Positions 23,774-37,160 of a stretch of 64,000 bases of DNA are shown here, one piece after another. The position numbers and the translations under genes were made by a program. The DNA is from Plotosus lineatus (taxonomy: Eukaryota; Chordata; Actinopteri; Siluriformes; Plotosidae). The notes beneath the pieces are model-generated. The model was not told the DNA's origin. It saw nothing but the letters and a program-made list of their open reading frames with translations, and did no database searches. Numbering within the stretch: position 1 is the first letter of the stretch; each line of letters starts with the position of its first letter. The stretch covers positions 30,867,249 to 30,931,248 of the forward strand of contig CM045735.1 in assembly GCA_024760905.1 (NCBI GenBank). The letters are read 5' to 3'.

Positions 23774-24286
23774 CAGTGGTTCCCAACGTTTTTATCACCG
23801 TGGACCGGTCAACGCTTGACAATTTTACCCTGGCCCTTGGTTGCTTGTTTTTATTGTAAATATAATACCCCGCCCTTGCCCAGAGTCGGCTGAGCTGTGC
23901 GCCAGCCTCCCTAATCAGGATTAAGCGTTACATTTTTAATCGATTTCGAACTCTTCTTAAAAAAAAAACCCACAGGTGATGGTGCACCAGCTGGGAGAAT
24001 GAAGGCTCAGGCTCAGTCTCACCCGAAATCCCCACTATTGTTTGAAACATGTCCAACGTTCCTCTGTTCATGTGTCCCCTTGTGGGTTACATTTTAGTGC
24101 TCAAATGACTGACATGTAACAGAGAGAATCTGGTCATTTTCAAAATAAAAGTTTTTTCAAAAATAAAATTTCGTTCAGACTCAGATAATAAGTAAAACAG
24201 AAATAAATAATTATTTCTTGTGTGGCCCGGTACCAATTGATCCACGGACCGGTACCGGTCCGCGACCCAGGGGGTGGGGACCATTG
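23774..24286. mobile_element. hAT-type MITE, 513 bp
   Basis: Ends are CAGTGGTTCCCAACG at left and, reverse-complemented, CAATGGTCCCCACCC at right, with GGACCGGT-rich subterminal sequence on both sides. The flanking 8-mers CTCTATAC (23766-23773) and CCCTTTAC (24287-24294) match at 6 of 8, an old duplication. The interior has no transposase frame. A SINE tail fragment is nested inside. Confidence 0.85.
23868..23935 (+). mobile_element. SINE tail fragment nested in the hAT MITE
   Basis: CCCGCCCTTGCCCAGAGTCG to AATCAGGATTAAGCG is the distal part of the SINE-A/B1 tail. It is a third nesting layer: tail in hAT in SINE-B1. Confidence 0.8.
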
Positions 24287-24326
24287 CCCTTTACCACTAG
24301 ACCACCACTGCCCAATTTGACAAAAT

Positions 24327-25072
<746 letters not shown>

Positions 25073-25156
25073 CTTTTTGGAATAAATTAGTTGTGGCAGT
25101 GTCAGGATGTCTTCTGTCTTCAGAAATTAATTAGATGGAGATATTCTGTTTATATG

Positions 25157-25157
<1 letters not shown>

Positions 25158-25200
<43 letters not shown>

Positions 25201-25252
25201 ACACCTCATCTCTGTACTGTGTGTGTGTGAGTGCGCGTGCGTGCCTCGTCTC

Positions 25253-25312
<60 letters not shown>
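25158..25312. repeat. (GT)n microsatellite with duplicated spacer
   Basis: Three GT tracts are separated by related spacers (CACCTCATCTCTGTACT and GCCTCGTCTCTACT), indicating a small tandem duplication that includes the tract. Confidence 0.95.
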
Positions 25313-25313
<1 letters not shown>

Positions 25314-25713
25314 CTGTTGTTTAATCATCCAATATTGATATGACGTAGGTTTGATCTATTTCCATACATAGTCGGCCAGTACCATCATGTATCCAATCTG
25401 TTTTCACACACATTGTGACTCCTCGCAATTACAGGTCAGCATTTAGACCTGACGTCATTTGTGCATCTGTGTCTGATTAATTAAGTCCCTTTCTCTACTT
25501 ATTGTGCAAATCTAACCCAGTACTGGACAGAAAAAAAATTAGATGAACTGTGCTGAGTTGTGCATGATGATATGCAACAGCTGGACAGAACTGTCCAAAT
25601 TTTGTTAGGTTTTACTCACTGAACAGCTTTACATGTATATTAGCATAATCAAGTACAGTCATATGATGAGGCATATAGTCACAGCTTCAGACTCTCTGCC
25701 CATGATGCATCTG

Positions 25714-25715
<2 letters not shown>
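25313..25715. other. Intergenic, nothing recognised
   Basis: Mixed-composition DNA with no recognised element. Confidence 0.5.

Positions 25716-25780
<65 letters not shown>
25716..25780. repeat. (CA)n microsatellite
   Basis: About 32 CA units with one CG near the end. Confidence 0.97.
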
Positions 25781-25781
<1 letters not shown>

Positions 25782-26220
25782 CTTCCTGGCCATAACCTTG
25801 AGAGTGTTGATGGCTGCACTCTGAAAGTCTCTCTGTATCACTACTGAGAAGATTGCAATGCATTTCAATACTTGAAGTAGTTTTTTATATTATTATTATT
25901 TTTGGCTTTTATTTCTACATGTTTATATTTTACAATGTTCAAAATCCATACACTAGGCTATATATAGTATCACTCAGAACAGAACAAGTTCTCTCAAGGT
26001 TTATTCCTCATGCCATCACAGGAAAATGTTTCCTTGCCATTGTGACCTCTATCTGGCTTGTTCTCATAACCCGAAATATATATCCAACTTCATGTTAGCT
26101 TACTTTGTGACAATGCGAGCATTTTTAAAAGCCTTCTGTCATAGAAATAAGGAATTAAAAACAAATGTGTGTATGGTTGAATAAATACAAATGTAGAAAC
26201 AAACAAATAAACAAATAAAT
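25781..26220. other. AT-rich intergenic stretch
   Basis: The only notable item is an AAATAAACAAATA-type run at about 26195-26220 just before a SINE. Confidence 0.5.
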
Positions 26221-26630
<410 letters not shown>

Positions 26631-26646
26631 TATAGATAAATAAATA

Positions 26647-26647
<1 letters not shown>

Positions 26648-26694
<47 letters not shown>
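26648..26694. repeat. (CA)n microsatellite at the SINE-A tail
   Basis: About 23 CA units directly after the SINE-A copy's AATAAATAG-type tail. Confidence 0.95.
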
Positions 26695-26696
<2 letters not shown>

Positions 26697-26824
26697 TGGA
26701 TAAATAATAATCTTCTTGATATTATTAGGTATAGCCTACAGTATGTGACTTTGTTGTGCTCTATTGTATGAATGACGTATTCAAAAGAGCACATTTATAT
26801 AAAAGCCGTACTACTGTCAGAGTA

Positions 26825-27105
26825 GCTGTTGCAGAGAGTAAAAGCTCTGCGGGTGGGATGTTCCGGGATGGTAATGCCCCTTCCTTGACATCATCACAGT
26901 GTGGGTGGGTTAATCAGTAATTGGTCATATCACAGGGCGGGTAGGCCACGTGAGACACACTGGCTAGATATCGTCTCAAAGATACAGTGGGACACCGAAT
27001 CTGGTCCCCATTACATGGGACATCCCACAACGAAGCGACACTTTCTGACCAATCAGATTCAAGAATTCGGTAGCACCATGATTATAAGTATGTGTACGCG
27101 CATGT
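26825..27105. repeat. Unclassified dispersed repeat Y
   Basis: Blocks such as GCTCTGCGGGTGGGATG, TTGGTCATATCACAGGGCGG and CTGACCAATCAGATTC recur in the same order at 57440-57620. No coding sequence is seen. Confidence 0.55.
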
Positions 27106-27372
27106 GAATGAGAGCGAGAGACATAGATGGGTAAAAGCAACATAGAGGACAGACCATGAAAAATGGAGGATGGAGGGATAGAGGTACAGAAGAAAAGACA
27201 TTTAATAGCAGGGACTGTAAGTTTTAGTGGCGCATTATTCATTCCGTGAACGAGAGCAGAGAGCACTCTAATGAGAGTTGAGTTAACCTGTGAGTCGGGG
27301 TGTTTAAACACTGAGGCAGGCTAACAGGGCCAAAAGAAAGTGATTATTAGGCCCTTTGGCACAATGTGTTCC

Positions 27373-27376
<4 letters not shown>

Positions 27377-27415
<39 letters not shown>
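27377..27415. repeat. (GT)n microsatellite
   Basis: About 19 GT units. Confidence 0.95.
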
Positions 27416-27416
<1 letters not shown>

Positions 27417-28164
27417 TAACAGGGTCACAGCCATAATGTGCTTAACGAGGCATCACTCTCTTAATTACTGAAGGTTAATTTACCCTTGTTCTGTCCTCAA
27501 AGCGCACACACTGTAGCACTCATGCCCATTGCTCTGTTTTTCACTCTTGTCCTCCTTTTCTATTTATATCTTAATCATCGTCAATATGTACCTCACCCAA
27601 AACAATACAGTGGGAAGTGTGTGTTTTCTCTACATCATTTCTCCATTCTCTCAAGCATCCTCCATCTTGGGGTCGTAATATCTTCTCCATCTTTCATTTT
27701 TCCACTTTACTTCTTTTAGATTTATCCTTATATGCATGCAGACAGCCATGTGATTACTATTAAATACTTATAGGAAATTCATATATGGACTTTCAATTGA
27801 GACAATTACTATTGATTTTGAACAACCGAAAGGTCAAACCCTGGATATATTGAAAAACCTTCAAACAAGGGACTTTTCTATTATTATTTTCTGGTTTCAT
27901 CAGCCTACTACAGAATATATAAGACAGGCACATTACAAACTTGCATAACTTCGTTGTTGCAGTAATTTACAATCTAGTATTTCAACTGAATGGATAAACA
28001 CCATCCGAGCATCACTCAGGGCCGCTGAGAATCTTCTTGGCCGTCTTCCTCCTCTCTCAGTACTCGGGTTCCTGAGCAAATCTTGTTGTCTCAAACTGCT
28101 GTATGCCTTGTCTGATTTTGCTCTCCCAAGCCAGATGATCGGCTGCTAGAGTGCTTCACTTACT
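27416..28164. other. Intergenic, nothing recognised
   Basis: No recognisable repeat or gene. This is one of the longer apparently unique stretches. Confidence 0.5.
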
Positions 28165-28507
28165 TGAATCAAGGTTGGGGGTTCAAGCCCTACTATCAAT
28201 AGGTTTACGTATTGATTCCCCCCAGCTATACAGCCCCCTAGCTGTCCCCCCCAGTGCAGCTAACTGGGTTATCAAAGGCTGGCAATTTCTCTCACTGTCT
28301 ATGGTGAGAAGAATGTAAAAGAACCCTTGCTGACTTTCGCAACGAGTCGGCTGCATAGCCATTAATGTATTTCTACCCTGCGATGGCCTGGCGAATTGTC
28401 CAGGGTGTACTCTGCACTCGCCCAGAGTTGGCTGCGATTAGCACCAACTTGCCTGGGACCCTGATTAGGATTAAATGTTTCATAAAATGAATGAATGAAT
28501 GAATGAA
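28165..28507 (+). mobile_element. SINE-B1 copy with tandem (GAAT)n tail
   Basis: B box GGTTCAAGCCC, body CTAACTGGGTTATCAAAGGC, then CCTGCGATGGCCTGGCG and the tail GATTAGGATTAAATG followed by four GAAT units. The head upstream of the B box is degraded or replaced. Confidence 0.9.
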
Positions 28508-28665
28508 AAATAACAGAGTTAAAACCAGTCCCCATATACGCCCTATTTACTATCTTATATTGTTCAAGTGCCCCGTAATTTCTGACTGCATATAATAAAC
28601 AATGTTAAGGTTAGATTTTCTGTCATCTTTCCTGTCATATCATTCTTCCTCTTTCTGCAACCAGT

Positions 28666-28700
28666 TGTGTTTGTGCGTGTGTGTGTGTGTGCGTGTGGGT

Positions 28701-28745
<45 letters not shown>

Positions 28746-28761
28746 TGTGTGTGTGTGTGTG
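28666..28761. repeat. (GT)n microsatellite
   Basis: GT with GGGTGGGTG and GTGAG interruptions. Confidence 0.95.
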
Positions 28762-28904
28762 CTTTGCTACAGTATAAACAGATCTATTTACCCAATGAAA
28801 TATTGATTCCATAACCAGAGGTCATTATTCAGGGTCAGAGATCAGCTGCATTGTGTTTTGTGTAGCCAAGTCTTTGAAAGGACAGCAAAGGACATATTGG
28901 AAGT

Positions 28905-28907
<3 letters not shown>

Positions 28908-28958
<51 letters not shown>
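28908..28958. repeat. (CT)n microsatellite
   Basis: About 25 CT units. Confidence 0.97.
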
Positions 28959-28960
<2 letters not shown>

Positions 28961-29017
28961 TCTTTCCATTCGCACTATAATTGACAGAGAAAGTTGCATT
29001 TTTGATGTGTAACAACA

Positions 29018-29257
29018 ACAATAATAATAATAATAATACTACTAATAATAATAATAATAATAATAGGGTGGCATAGTGCTTAACGTTGCCTTACAACAAG
29101 ATGGTCCTTGGTTTGAGTCCAGGGCTCAGGTGTTTTCGTGTGGCGTTTACATGTTCTCACTGTGCTTGCTTGGGTTTCCTCTGGGTATTTCCTCCCCCAG
29201 TCTAAAGACTTGCACATTAGGCTGTTCCAAATTGCCTACTAGGTGCAAGTCTGAACG

Positions 29258-29356
<99 letters not shown>

Positions 29357-29521
29357 TTTTCCTGTGATGATTGGTGTGCTGTTGAGTATGTATCATGCCT
29401 TCACAGGCTGTAGGCTGAGGCAGGATCCAGACCCAAGCAACCCTAGAAGGAGTAAGTGGTTTGGCAAATGAGTGAGTTGGTAAGTAGTAGTAGTAGTAAC
29501 AATAATAATAATAATAATAAC

Positions 29522-29557
<36 letters not shown>

Positions 29558-29558
29558 C
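29018..29558. repeat. (AAT)n microsatellite interrupted by a SINE-A
   Basis: AAT tracts lie at 29018-29065 and 29486-29558 on both sides of the SINE-A at 29066-29484. The simplest reading is that the SINE inserted into a trinucleotide tract. Confidence 0.85.
29066..29484 (+). mobile_element. SINE-A copy with 92-bp internal (GT)n
   Basis: Head GGGTGGCATAGTGCTTAACG, B box GGTTTGAGTCC, core at 29137-29250, then (GT)n at 29262-29353 in place of the short spacer, and distal part GGCAGGATCCAGACCC with a degraded tail AATGAGTGAG. Confidence 0.9.
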
Positions 29559-30495
29559 GTTAATCACCACCACTTTTTTGAATTGATATATTTGGCTATG
29601 ATTCTAATTACGTAATCTAAGAATAGCACTCAGTAATACAAGACACTGCTGCTGCAGAATTGTTGTAGGAGGTTGTCAAATATGAACAGTGTTTCCAGCT
29701 GTTTTACCTTTGAGCAGCTGCTCTGAGCAGCATAGAGAGAACACATGGATGGGTTTCCTACAATATACTAGTATACATTTAATCTCCCAGAACACACTGT
29801 CCAACACATCTTTGAAGGGCATTCATAGAAATATTAGGCATCAGCATCAAACAGAGATCACCAGGCTGTTAGAGAGACTGAACCAAGGGCTTCTCTCTAA
29901 AAGCCGATCACTCAATCTTTGTCAAGCCTTACAGTATTACAGTGAATGTCCAATAAAGTCAACACCCAATGACAATAAAACTACAAAGACTTATAATATC
30001 TAAATAGTTATGACTTATAATACATGTTTACATCTATTTACACTAAAATACCACTAAATTCCACAAAGTTGGATCCCCCCTCCCCGGACTGACGTATACA
30101 GTACGTACATGGATATGTGTATATAATTAAATACATATTCAACGCTATAAATGCTTATAATAACAATTAAACATTCTAAAATAATGCATAAGATGTAAAT
30201 AAGATATAAATACACACACATACAGACACGCCTGCACACACACAGATGCACACTTCACATAAAAATCTAAGTTGATTTAATGGGGGGTTTTGGGTTGTTT
30301 TTTGGTTTTTGTTTGTTTGGGGTTTTGTTTTGTTTTGTTTATTGCATAATTGGTCTTGTTTTGCGGCATTTTCCTTAACTTTTCCCCCTTTTCTTCCTTA
30401 ATTTCCTTATTTTTAAATTGAATTAATATTAAAAAAAAAAAACGTGATGCACTGGAGCTGCATGAATTGAAGTGCGAAGTATCAAGGAGCCCTGT
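29559..30495. other. Intergenic, mostly AT-rich; G/T-rich run
   Basis: 30279-30345 is a G/T-rich low-complexity run (TTTTGTTTTG type). The plus-strand frame 29689-30003 encodes nothing I recognise. Confidence 0.5.
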
Positions 30496-30861
30496 ATATA
30501 TATTTATATATATATATATCACATCAGTTCATTTTCTGTAACCGCTTAATCCTAATTAGGGTTGTGGGGAGGCTGGCACCCATCTCAGCCAACTCCTGGC
30601 GAGGGCAGAGTACACCCTGGACAGCTCGCCGGGCCATCACAGGGCGGAAACACGCTGACAGCTTTGCAGCCCTACTCATGCTGAAAGTCAGCAATGGTTC
30701 TTTTACAGCCTCACACCGTAGATGTGCACATGGCCGGCCTTTGATAAACCAGTTAGCTGCACCCGGGGGACAGTGACACCTTTGTGGACAGTGGGACTCA
30801 AACCCCCAACCTTAGGATCCACGAGCCAGTGCTCTATACCACTAGGCCACCAGTGCCTCTG

Positions 30862-30911
<50 letters not shown>

Positions 30912-30920
30912 ATATATATA
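30496..30920. repeat. (TA)n tracts flanking a SINE-B1
   Basis: TA tracts at 30496-30519 and 30861-30880, then TG and TATG repeats to 30920. The SINE-B1 between them appears inserted into the tract. Confidence 0.85.
30528..30858 (-). mobile_element. SINE-B1 copy inserted in a TA microsatellite
   Basis: Minus strand: head GGTGGCCTAGTGGTATAGAG (A box intact apart from one base), B box GGTTTGAGTCC, body, and tail CTAATTAGGATTAAGCGG. It is well preserved. Confidence 0.93.
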
Positions 30921-31110
30921 AGAATTAGCATCTTATAACTAACAAGCCTGGTTGGTTAATATCAAGGTAATATCCAAGCATCAGTAATCACCATTGTTAG
31001 TGTTGCATGGGTAATAATCAAATGACATGCTACTAGAGATATTGCCGACCTTCATTTCCTCAGAACTTAATGGTAATTGAGTTTATTGATTAGGAAATGC
31101 CAGTGTAGTT

Positions 31111-31922
31111 CAGTGGGGGCAGTGGTGGTCTAGTGGTATAGGGCACTGGATTTCTCTCATTGCTGACTTTCGTAAAAAGAGTAGGCTGCAAAGCCGTCAG
31201 CGTGTTTCTGTCCCTTGGTAAAAGGGTTGTGTCAGGAGGGGCATCCCATGTAAAAACCTATGCCAAATCAAACGTGTGAATCATTCGCTGTGGCGACCCC
31301 TGATAAAGGGAAAAGCCGAAAGGAAATCTCTCAGAAGTGTAGTTCAGTGCTTCTGAAATAGTGGGGTATGATGCCAGGGAGGGCGCGGTGTGATACTGGG
31401 GAGAGCACATATGACCCTGGGGTTTCTGGAATTGTGTACGAGAATTAAATGTAATTGCACCTCCACTCCACTAGTTAGCAGTGGCACTCTCATTGTCGCA
31501 CTATGGTGTAGTGGTTTTTCGCACGAGCAAACGATATGAAGTGCAGTAAACAACGCCTCAAGAAACAACACGGAAAAACAGGAATGAAGAGGAAGATGGA
31601 GATAGACTGAGATATTAAGTCATAAGTAAGTTGAATGAGTTTAAATAAGGATGTATTTGTTTTTTCTTTCAGGCACATTGGTCCACGTTAAATCTTTTCT
31701 ATTACAGATTAAAAAACAATGTTCATGAAGTTTTCTTTTTTGTAAATTGAACTATATTTCTTTCTTTTTTGTTTTTAATGTTAATAAAGATACAATGTTA
31801 TGCAGAGGTGTACTAATAACAATTTTATAGACAAATAATACTATTAATAGTCGCTCGGTTGGGGGGGGGGGTGAATTTTTTTTGTTCCGGGGGGCGCCAC
31901 AGAAAATAATTGAGAACCACCG
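31111..31922. mobile_element. hAT-type MITE with a SINE-B2 inserted in its left end
   Basis: The left terminus CAGTGCTTCTGAA (31345-31357) and, reverse-complemented, the right terminus CGGTGGTTCTCAA match at 10 of 13. Target duplications are GTGTAGTT (31337-31344) and GTGTAGAT (31923-31930), 7 of 8. A SINE-B2 inserted 5 bp inside the left end, so the first CAGTG is also duplicated at 31111-31115. The MITE proper is 578 bp. It contains no transposase frame and ends in a G-rich block (31861-31871). Confidence 0.85.
31116..31335 (+). mobile_element. SINE-B2 copy, internally deleted, 14-bp target duplication
   Basis: Identical 14-bp repeats AGTGTAGTTCAGTG (31102-31115 and 31336-31349) flank it. 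The A box GGTCTAGTGG is intact. The B box and half the body are missing (jump from GGCACTGGATT to TTGCTGACTTTCG). The tail is the LINE-type one ending GCCGAAAGGAAA. Confidence 0.93.
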
Positions 31923-31930
31923 GTGTAGAT

Positions 31931-32139
31931 GAATGCATAGCTCTTTTATAGCTGAGAAATATGATTCAACTACACATTGTGCTGTTGGTTTTTTCGCACA
32001 TAGTACAGAATAGAATCATTCCTTAATTTATTCATTTATACATTTTAATCTGTAATAGGTAGGTTTCAACTAATATTTCTGGTTAACATCAACATTAAAT
32101 TGCAGATGTATTTTGAACATTTTGCTGGAAAATAATTGC
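31931..32139. other. AT-rich intergenic stretch
   Basis: No feature recognised. Confidence 0.5.
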
Positions 32140-32290
32140 AAGGAGGCTGAACCCTATCGCAGCCAACAATGAACTAAGGTTGGGTAGACCCTGAACATCT
32201 CACCAGAGGATTGCAGGGCAACACACATAATTATTCCCACTTCCACTCACCTGGGGCAATTTGGAACAGCCACCCCAAATAAAACATGCA
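32140..32290 (-). mobile_element. SINE-A 3' half, inverted relative to next copy
   Basis: Minus-strand core-to-tail part, GGAGGCTGAACCCTATCGC to CAATTTGGAACAGCC. It lies head-to-head with the plus-strand fragment at 32394-32590. Confidence 0.75.
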
Positions 32291-32393
32291 CAGATCACGG
32301 TTTAATCTGTCACTGTGTCACACGATGGCTTCTTTTCTCCCACAACATTAGTGTCATCCTGAATATAGACAAGTGCCCTGTAACGCAGAGGTT

Positions 32394-32590
32394 TCCCAGG
32401 ATACTCCAGTTTCCTCCCACAGTAAAAAAAAACATGCACACTTGGTTAATTGGCTGTTACAAATCATCCCTAGGTGTGACTGTTGGCCCTGCTATGGCTT
32501 GGAGAGCTGTACAGGGTGTATCCCGATCTTGCCCAGAGTTGGCTGAGATGGGCGCCAGCCTCTCCGCGACCCGAATTAGGATTAAGCATG
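32394..32590 (+). mobile_element. SINE-A 3' half
   Basis: It starts inside the core (ACTCCAGTTTCCTCCCACAG) and runs to GAATTAGGATTAAGC. The GT-rich spacer is short here (GGTGTGACTG). Confidence 0.85.
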
Positions 32591-33167
32591 TCTTGTTCTT
32601 TGCAACTCCAAGAGTTTCCTCCACTGCTGAAATCGAGGCTGTTTTTTTTGCGGGAACTAGTTAATGAGGCTTCCAGTTGGAGAGCTGTCGGGTGTCTGTT
32701 TGTCAAAATACAGGCTATAATGTACTTGTCCTCATGCTCAGTTGTGCATCAGGGCCTCAAACTTCTCTGCTTATCCTAGTCAGAGCCAGTTTTTTTTGTT
32801 CTGTAAAGGAAGTAATACACACTATTGTATGAGATCAGTTTCTTGGCAGTTTCTCATGTGGAATAGCCTTCATGTCCCTGAACAAATATAAACTGATGAA
32901 TTTTAGAAGAAAGTTATTTGTTCTGGCAATTTTGAGTTTATAATCAAACTCACAATTGCTGATTCTCCAGATTTTCAACTCACCCAAAGAAGGGCAATTT
33001 TATTACTTCTTTAATCAGCACAATAGTTTTCAGCTATGTTGACATAATTGCACAAAAGGTTTTCCAATAAGCAAATATGCTTTTAAGATGACAAACTTGG
33101 ATTAGCTAACCCAGTGTGATAGTTGATAAAAATGAGCCTCTGTCCGAATATAATAAACAATAAACCG
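32591..33167. other. Intergenic, nothing recognised
   Basis: Short frames only, none recognised. Confidence 0.5.
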
Positions 33168-33316
33168 GGTACTGCATAGCCATCAGCGTGCTTCTCCCTT
33201 GCGATGGCCTCCCTTGTGATGTGCTTTGCCCTTCGCCCAGAGTCGGCTGAGATGGGCGACAGTCTCCCCATGATCCTAATTAAGAATAAACATTTCAGAA
33301 AATAAATGAATGAACA
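33168..33316 (+). mobile_element. SINE-B1 3' fragment
   Basis: It starts TACTGCATAGCCATCAGCG in the SINE-B body, then CCTTGCGATGGCC, then TCCTAATTAAGAATAAAC and AAATGAATGAA. Confidence 0.85.
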
Positions 33317-34574
<1,258 letters not shown>

Positions 34575-34742
34575 GTGGCATGATGGCATAGTGGTGGTGG
34601 TGTAGTGGTTCTAAGGTCCAACTCACAGCAAGAATGTCCTGGGTTCAAGTTTTGTGCTCTGTTGATTATGTGAAGTTTACATTTCCTCCCTGTGCTCGCA
34701 TGGATTTCCTCCAGGTTTCCTCCCACAGTCCAAAGATATGAG
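34575..34742 (+). mobile_element. SINE-A 5' half
   Basis: Head TGGCATGATGGCATAGTGG contains a doubled A-box region (TGGTGGTGGTGTAGTGG), then B box GGTTCAAGTTT, and the core to CACAGTCCAAAGATATGAG. It breaks off before the spacer; 3'-truncated. Confidence 0.85.
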
Positions 34743-34961
34743 CTTTTTCCCTCTTTTTTCTTTCTCCTTTCTCATTAAGTTTCCATCTATCTTTCACAAC
34801 AGTGTCCCATTGAGTTCGCACATGTGGATTCTTCATTTTTTTTGGATACCTCTGATTTGTTAACGAAGCATTAAGCCCATTTTAAATTAGATTATCTGAA
34901 TTTTCAAGAATGAAACATGGGTGAATTGTCACTTTTGATGTATAGCTTTGTTCTATAAGTA

Positions 34962-35789
34962 CCGTATTCGACATGATAAGCACCCAGGGCGCTTAAAAAT
35001 TGAAGTAGGTGGACACTTATTGGAATGTTACTAGCAGAGTGGAACGGTAAGTGCTTATTACCATCGAGGTGGAAAACATGAATAATAACAGAAAAATAAA
35101 AGAGTTTTACTGGTATTTGAGTTACTCATTTTGTGGTATCAACCAAATTACTTACATGAAAGCTGAAAATAAACAGAAAACAGCATAAATTTTTAATAAA
35201 AGACCCCTTACTTTTCCCTCCCGGTGCTGTTCCTTTTTTCCCTGAAGTAAAATCGAGCCAATCAACACGAATGTCAACTTCATGGCATGTTGAACCAATC
35301 AACATGAACATAAACAAAAGCACATGGCCAGGAATGTCTTTAAATTTATGAAGTTAGTGAGCAAGAGAATCGGGTGAAAAATACTCGTAATCACTTTCTG
35401 ATAGGTCCATATCTTGCTCATCGCTCCATTCATTCAGAGCATCCAATAGTTTTTCTGTAACAGTTTCTAATGGTTCATCGGTTGTTGGACATTTACCAAG
35501 GGAACAGCAAAATATTTTCCTGTTTTTTAAAGCAAGGCAGAACAATCAAATGTGTTGTTATTGATGAACATTATAGACATTCCCCAGTGGCAGGGGGTCT
35601 TGAAATACCATGTAAACTCACTTTTACAGGCAGTGAACACCTCATTTTACTGTTATAGAGACTGATCGAATAAAATTGGTAAGTTTGATATACGATTTTG
35701 CTCCCAGTACACATGGGCGGTTATTAGACGTAAGATCAAAAACATTGGGAGCGCTTATTGACGAAGGGCACTTATTGCATCAAACATGG
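34962..35789. mobile_element. pogo-like DNA transposon relic with TA target site
   Basis: The left end CCGTATTCGACATGATAAGC and the reverse-complemented right end CCATGTTTGATGCAATAAGT match at 12 of 20, and all eight differences are transitions. TA flanks both sides (34960-34961 and 35790-35791). Subterminal GGGCGCTTA-type motifs recur at both ends. A minus-strand frame (35545-35354) ends in an acidic stretch (DLSESDYEYFSPDSLAH), a pattern known at the C-terminus of pogo/Tigger transposases. Most of the transposase is missing. Superfamily assignment is inference. Confidence 0.6.
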
Positions 35790-36460
35790 TATTTACAGGA
35801 GATTGAATTCTGTTTTTATAGGGAACCAAACAGCTATTATTTGTTGCCCTTTTTTGGGTAGAGTACTGTATATACAAGAGGGTTGCCTAGGCAACTAAAA
35901 CCTAAAACAGCTGGGAAACTTGTAAAAACAAAAACAAAAAAACTGGATCCCGTCAAACACATTTGTCAGGAGTTTTTGGATATTAATGGCCATTATAACA
36001 TTACATAAAGACTTTTTTTAGCTCAGTGGCAATGAGTGAATACTCTTCTATGTGTATACTGTACAGTACTTCTTTATTGTATGCAAATGTCAATAATTTT
36101 TAAAAATGCAAAAATCAAACAAAACTAAATTATACACACTATCAGACTGCCATTTTGATTAGTTATGTATAGTGCTCTAGCTTTGGCTGAGAAACTGAAT
36201 GTTCTGAATTGTGTTTGTGAGACAGTTTCTGATTCAATATGGTGGTGTAAAATAGAAAAGAGAAGTGAATATTTATTTGATTTTGCCTCATTTTTAAAAG
36301 GTTAATTTGGCCAGGTGATTTCACCATATCTGCTAGTTAATTAATTAAATTAGCTGATGAGGTTTTCAAATTTTATTTTCCAGTAATTTAAATTCTTCAA
36401 GCAACAGACATGTTAAATTAAATTATGGCCTGTAGGGCATCTCATAATCCAGAAAATACG
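35790..36460. other. Intergenic, nothing recognised
   Basis: AT-rich; short frames only. Confidence 0.5.
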
Positions 36461-36461
36461 T

Positions 36462-36506
<45 letters not shown>
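36462..36506. repeat. (CA)n microsatellite
   Basis: About 22 CA units bounded by CGTG. Confidence 0.97.
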
Positions 36507-36508
<2 letters not shown>

Positions 36509-36710
36509 AACTGTATTGCAGTATATCCATCACTGCTGTGCATATTTTGCATTGTAAGTCATGAATGGTGGAGGTGTGTATGTGGTCACAGATATTTGGC
36601 CATGTGATTGAGAGTTCTATTTTGGATGTAAGGCTTATTTTGCCAGTATGTCGTCAGTGCATAGTGAAGACATTGATAAAGTGTTCTTTCCACGAGGCTG
36701 CATACTGGTG

Positions 36711-36725
36711 ATCTCTCTCTCGCTG

Positions 36726-36757
<32 letters not shown>

Positions 36758-36758
36758 A
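36711..36758. repeat. (CT)n microsatellite
   Basis: Imperfect CT tract with GCTGT and TTT interruptions. Confidence 0.93.
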
Positions 36759-36927
36759 CTCACTTGTGTACTTGGGCAGTCACACAGGTTTGTTGCGCTC
36801 TCTTTGTGAGGACCTTCCACTGACAAAGAATAATGCAGCTAATTAATGTGAACTGTATCCCTAACCTTACCCTCATTATTACAGAGTTGGCTTGTTTAGA
36901 TTCTAAATAAAAGTTATATTTTAGAAA

Positions 36928-37160
36928 GGGGCGGCAGAGTGCTGTAGCACGTCCCCCCTTACAGGTCCTTTGTTTGAGTCCTGTACATGAATGCTTATGC
37001 CGGTTTCCTCCCACAGTCCAAAAACATGCACATTATGCTAATTTGTTGTTCCAAATTGCCCCTATGAAGCGAAGTGAATGGTTGTATGTGTGCATGGGTC
37101 CTGTATAAAGTGTATCCTCACCTTTGCAAAGTGTCCACTGAGGTTAAATATGTCCTATAT
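36928..37160 (+). mobile_element. SINE-A copy, internally deleted
   Basis: Head GGGGCGGCAGAGTGCTGTAG, B box GTTTGAGTCC. The first part of the core is missing (jump to CCGGTTTCCTCCCACAGTCC). The spacer GTGAATGGTTGTATGTGTG and a degraded tail follow. Confidence 0.83.

Larger units (their letters stand above)
23450..24313 (-). mobile_element. SINE-B1 copy split by a hAT MITE
   Basis: Flanked by identical 13-bp repeats AATTTGACAAAAT (23437-23449 and 24314-24326). On the minus strand the head (24295-24313) is separated from the body (23450-23773) by the hAT at 23774-24286. The tail is the SINE-A type (CTAATTAGGGTCGCGGGG read inverted). Confidence 0.95.
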
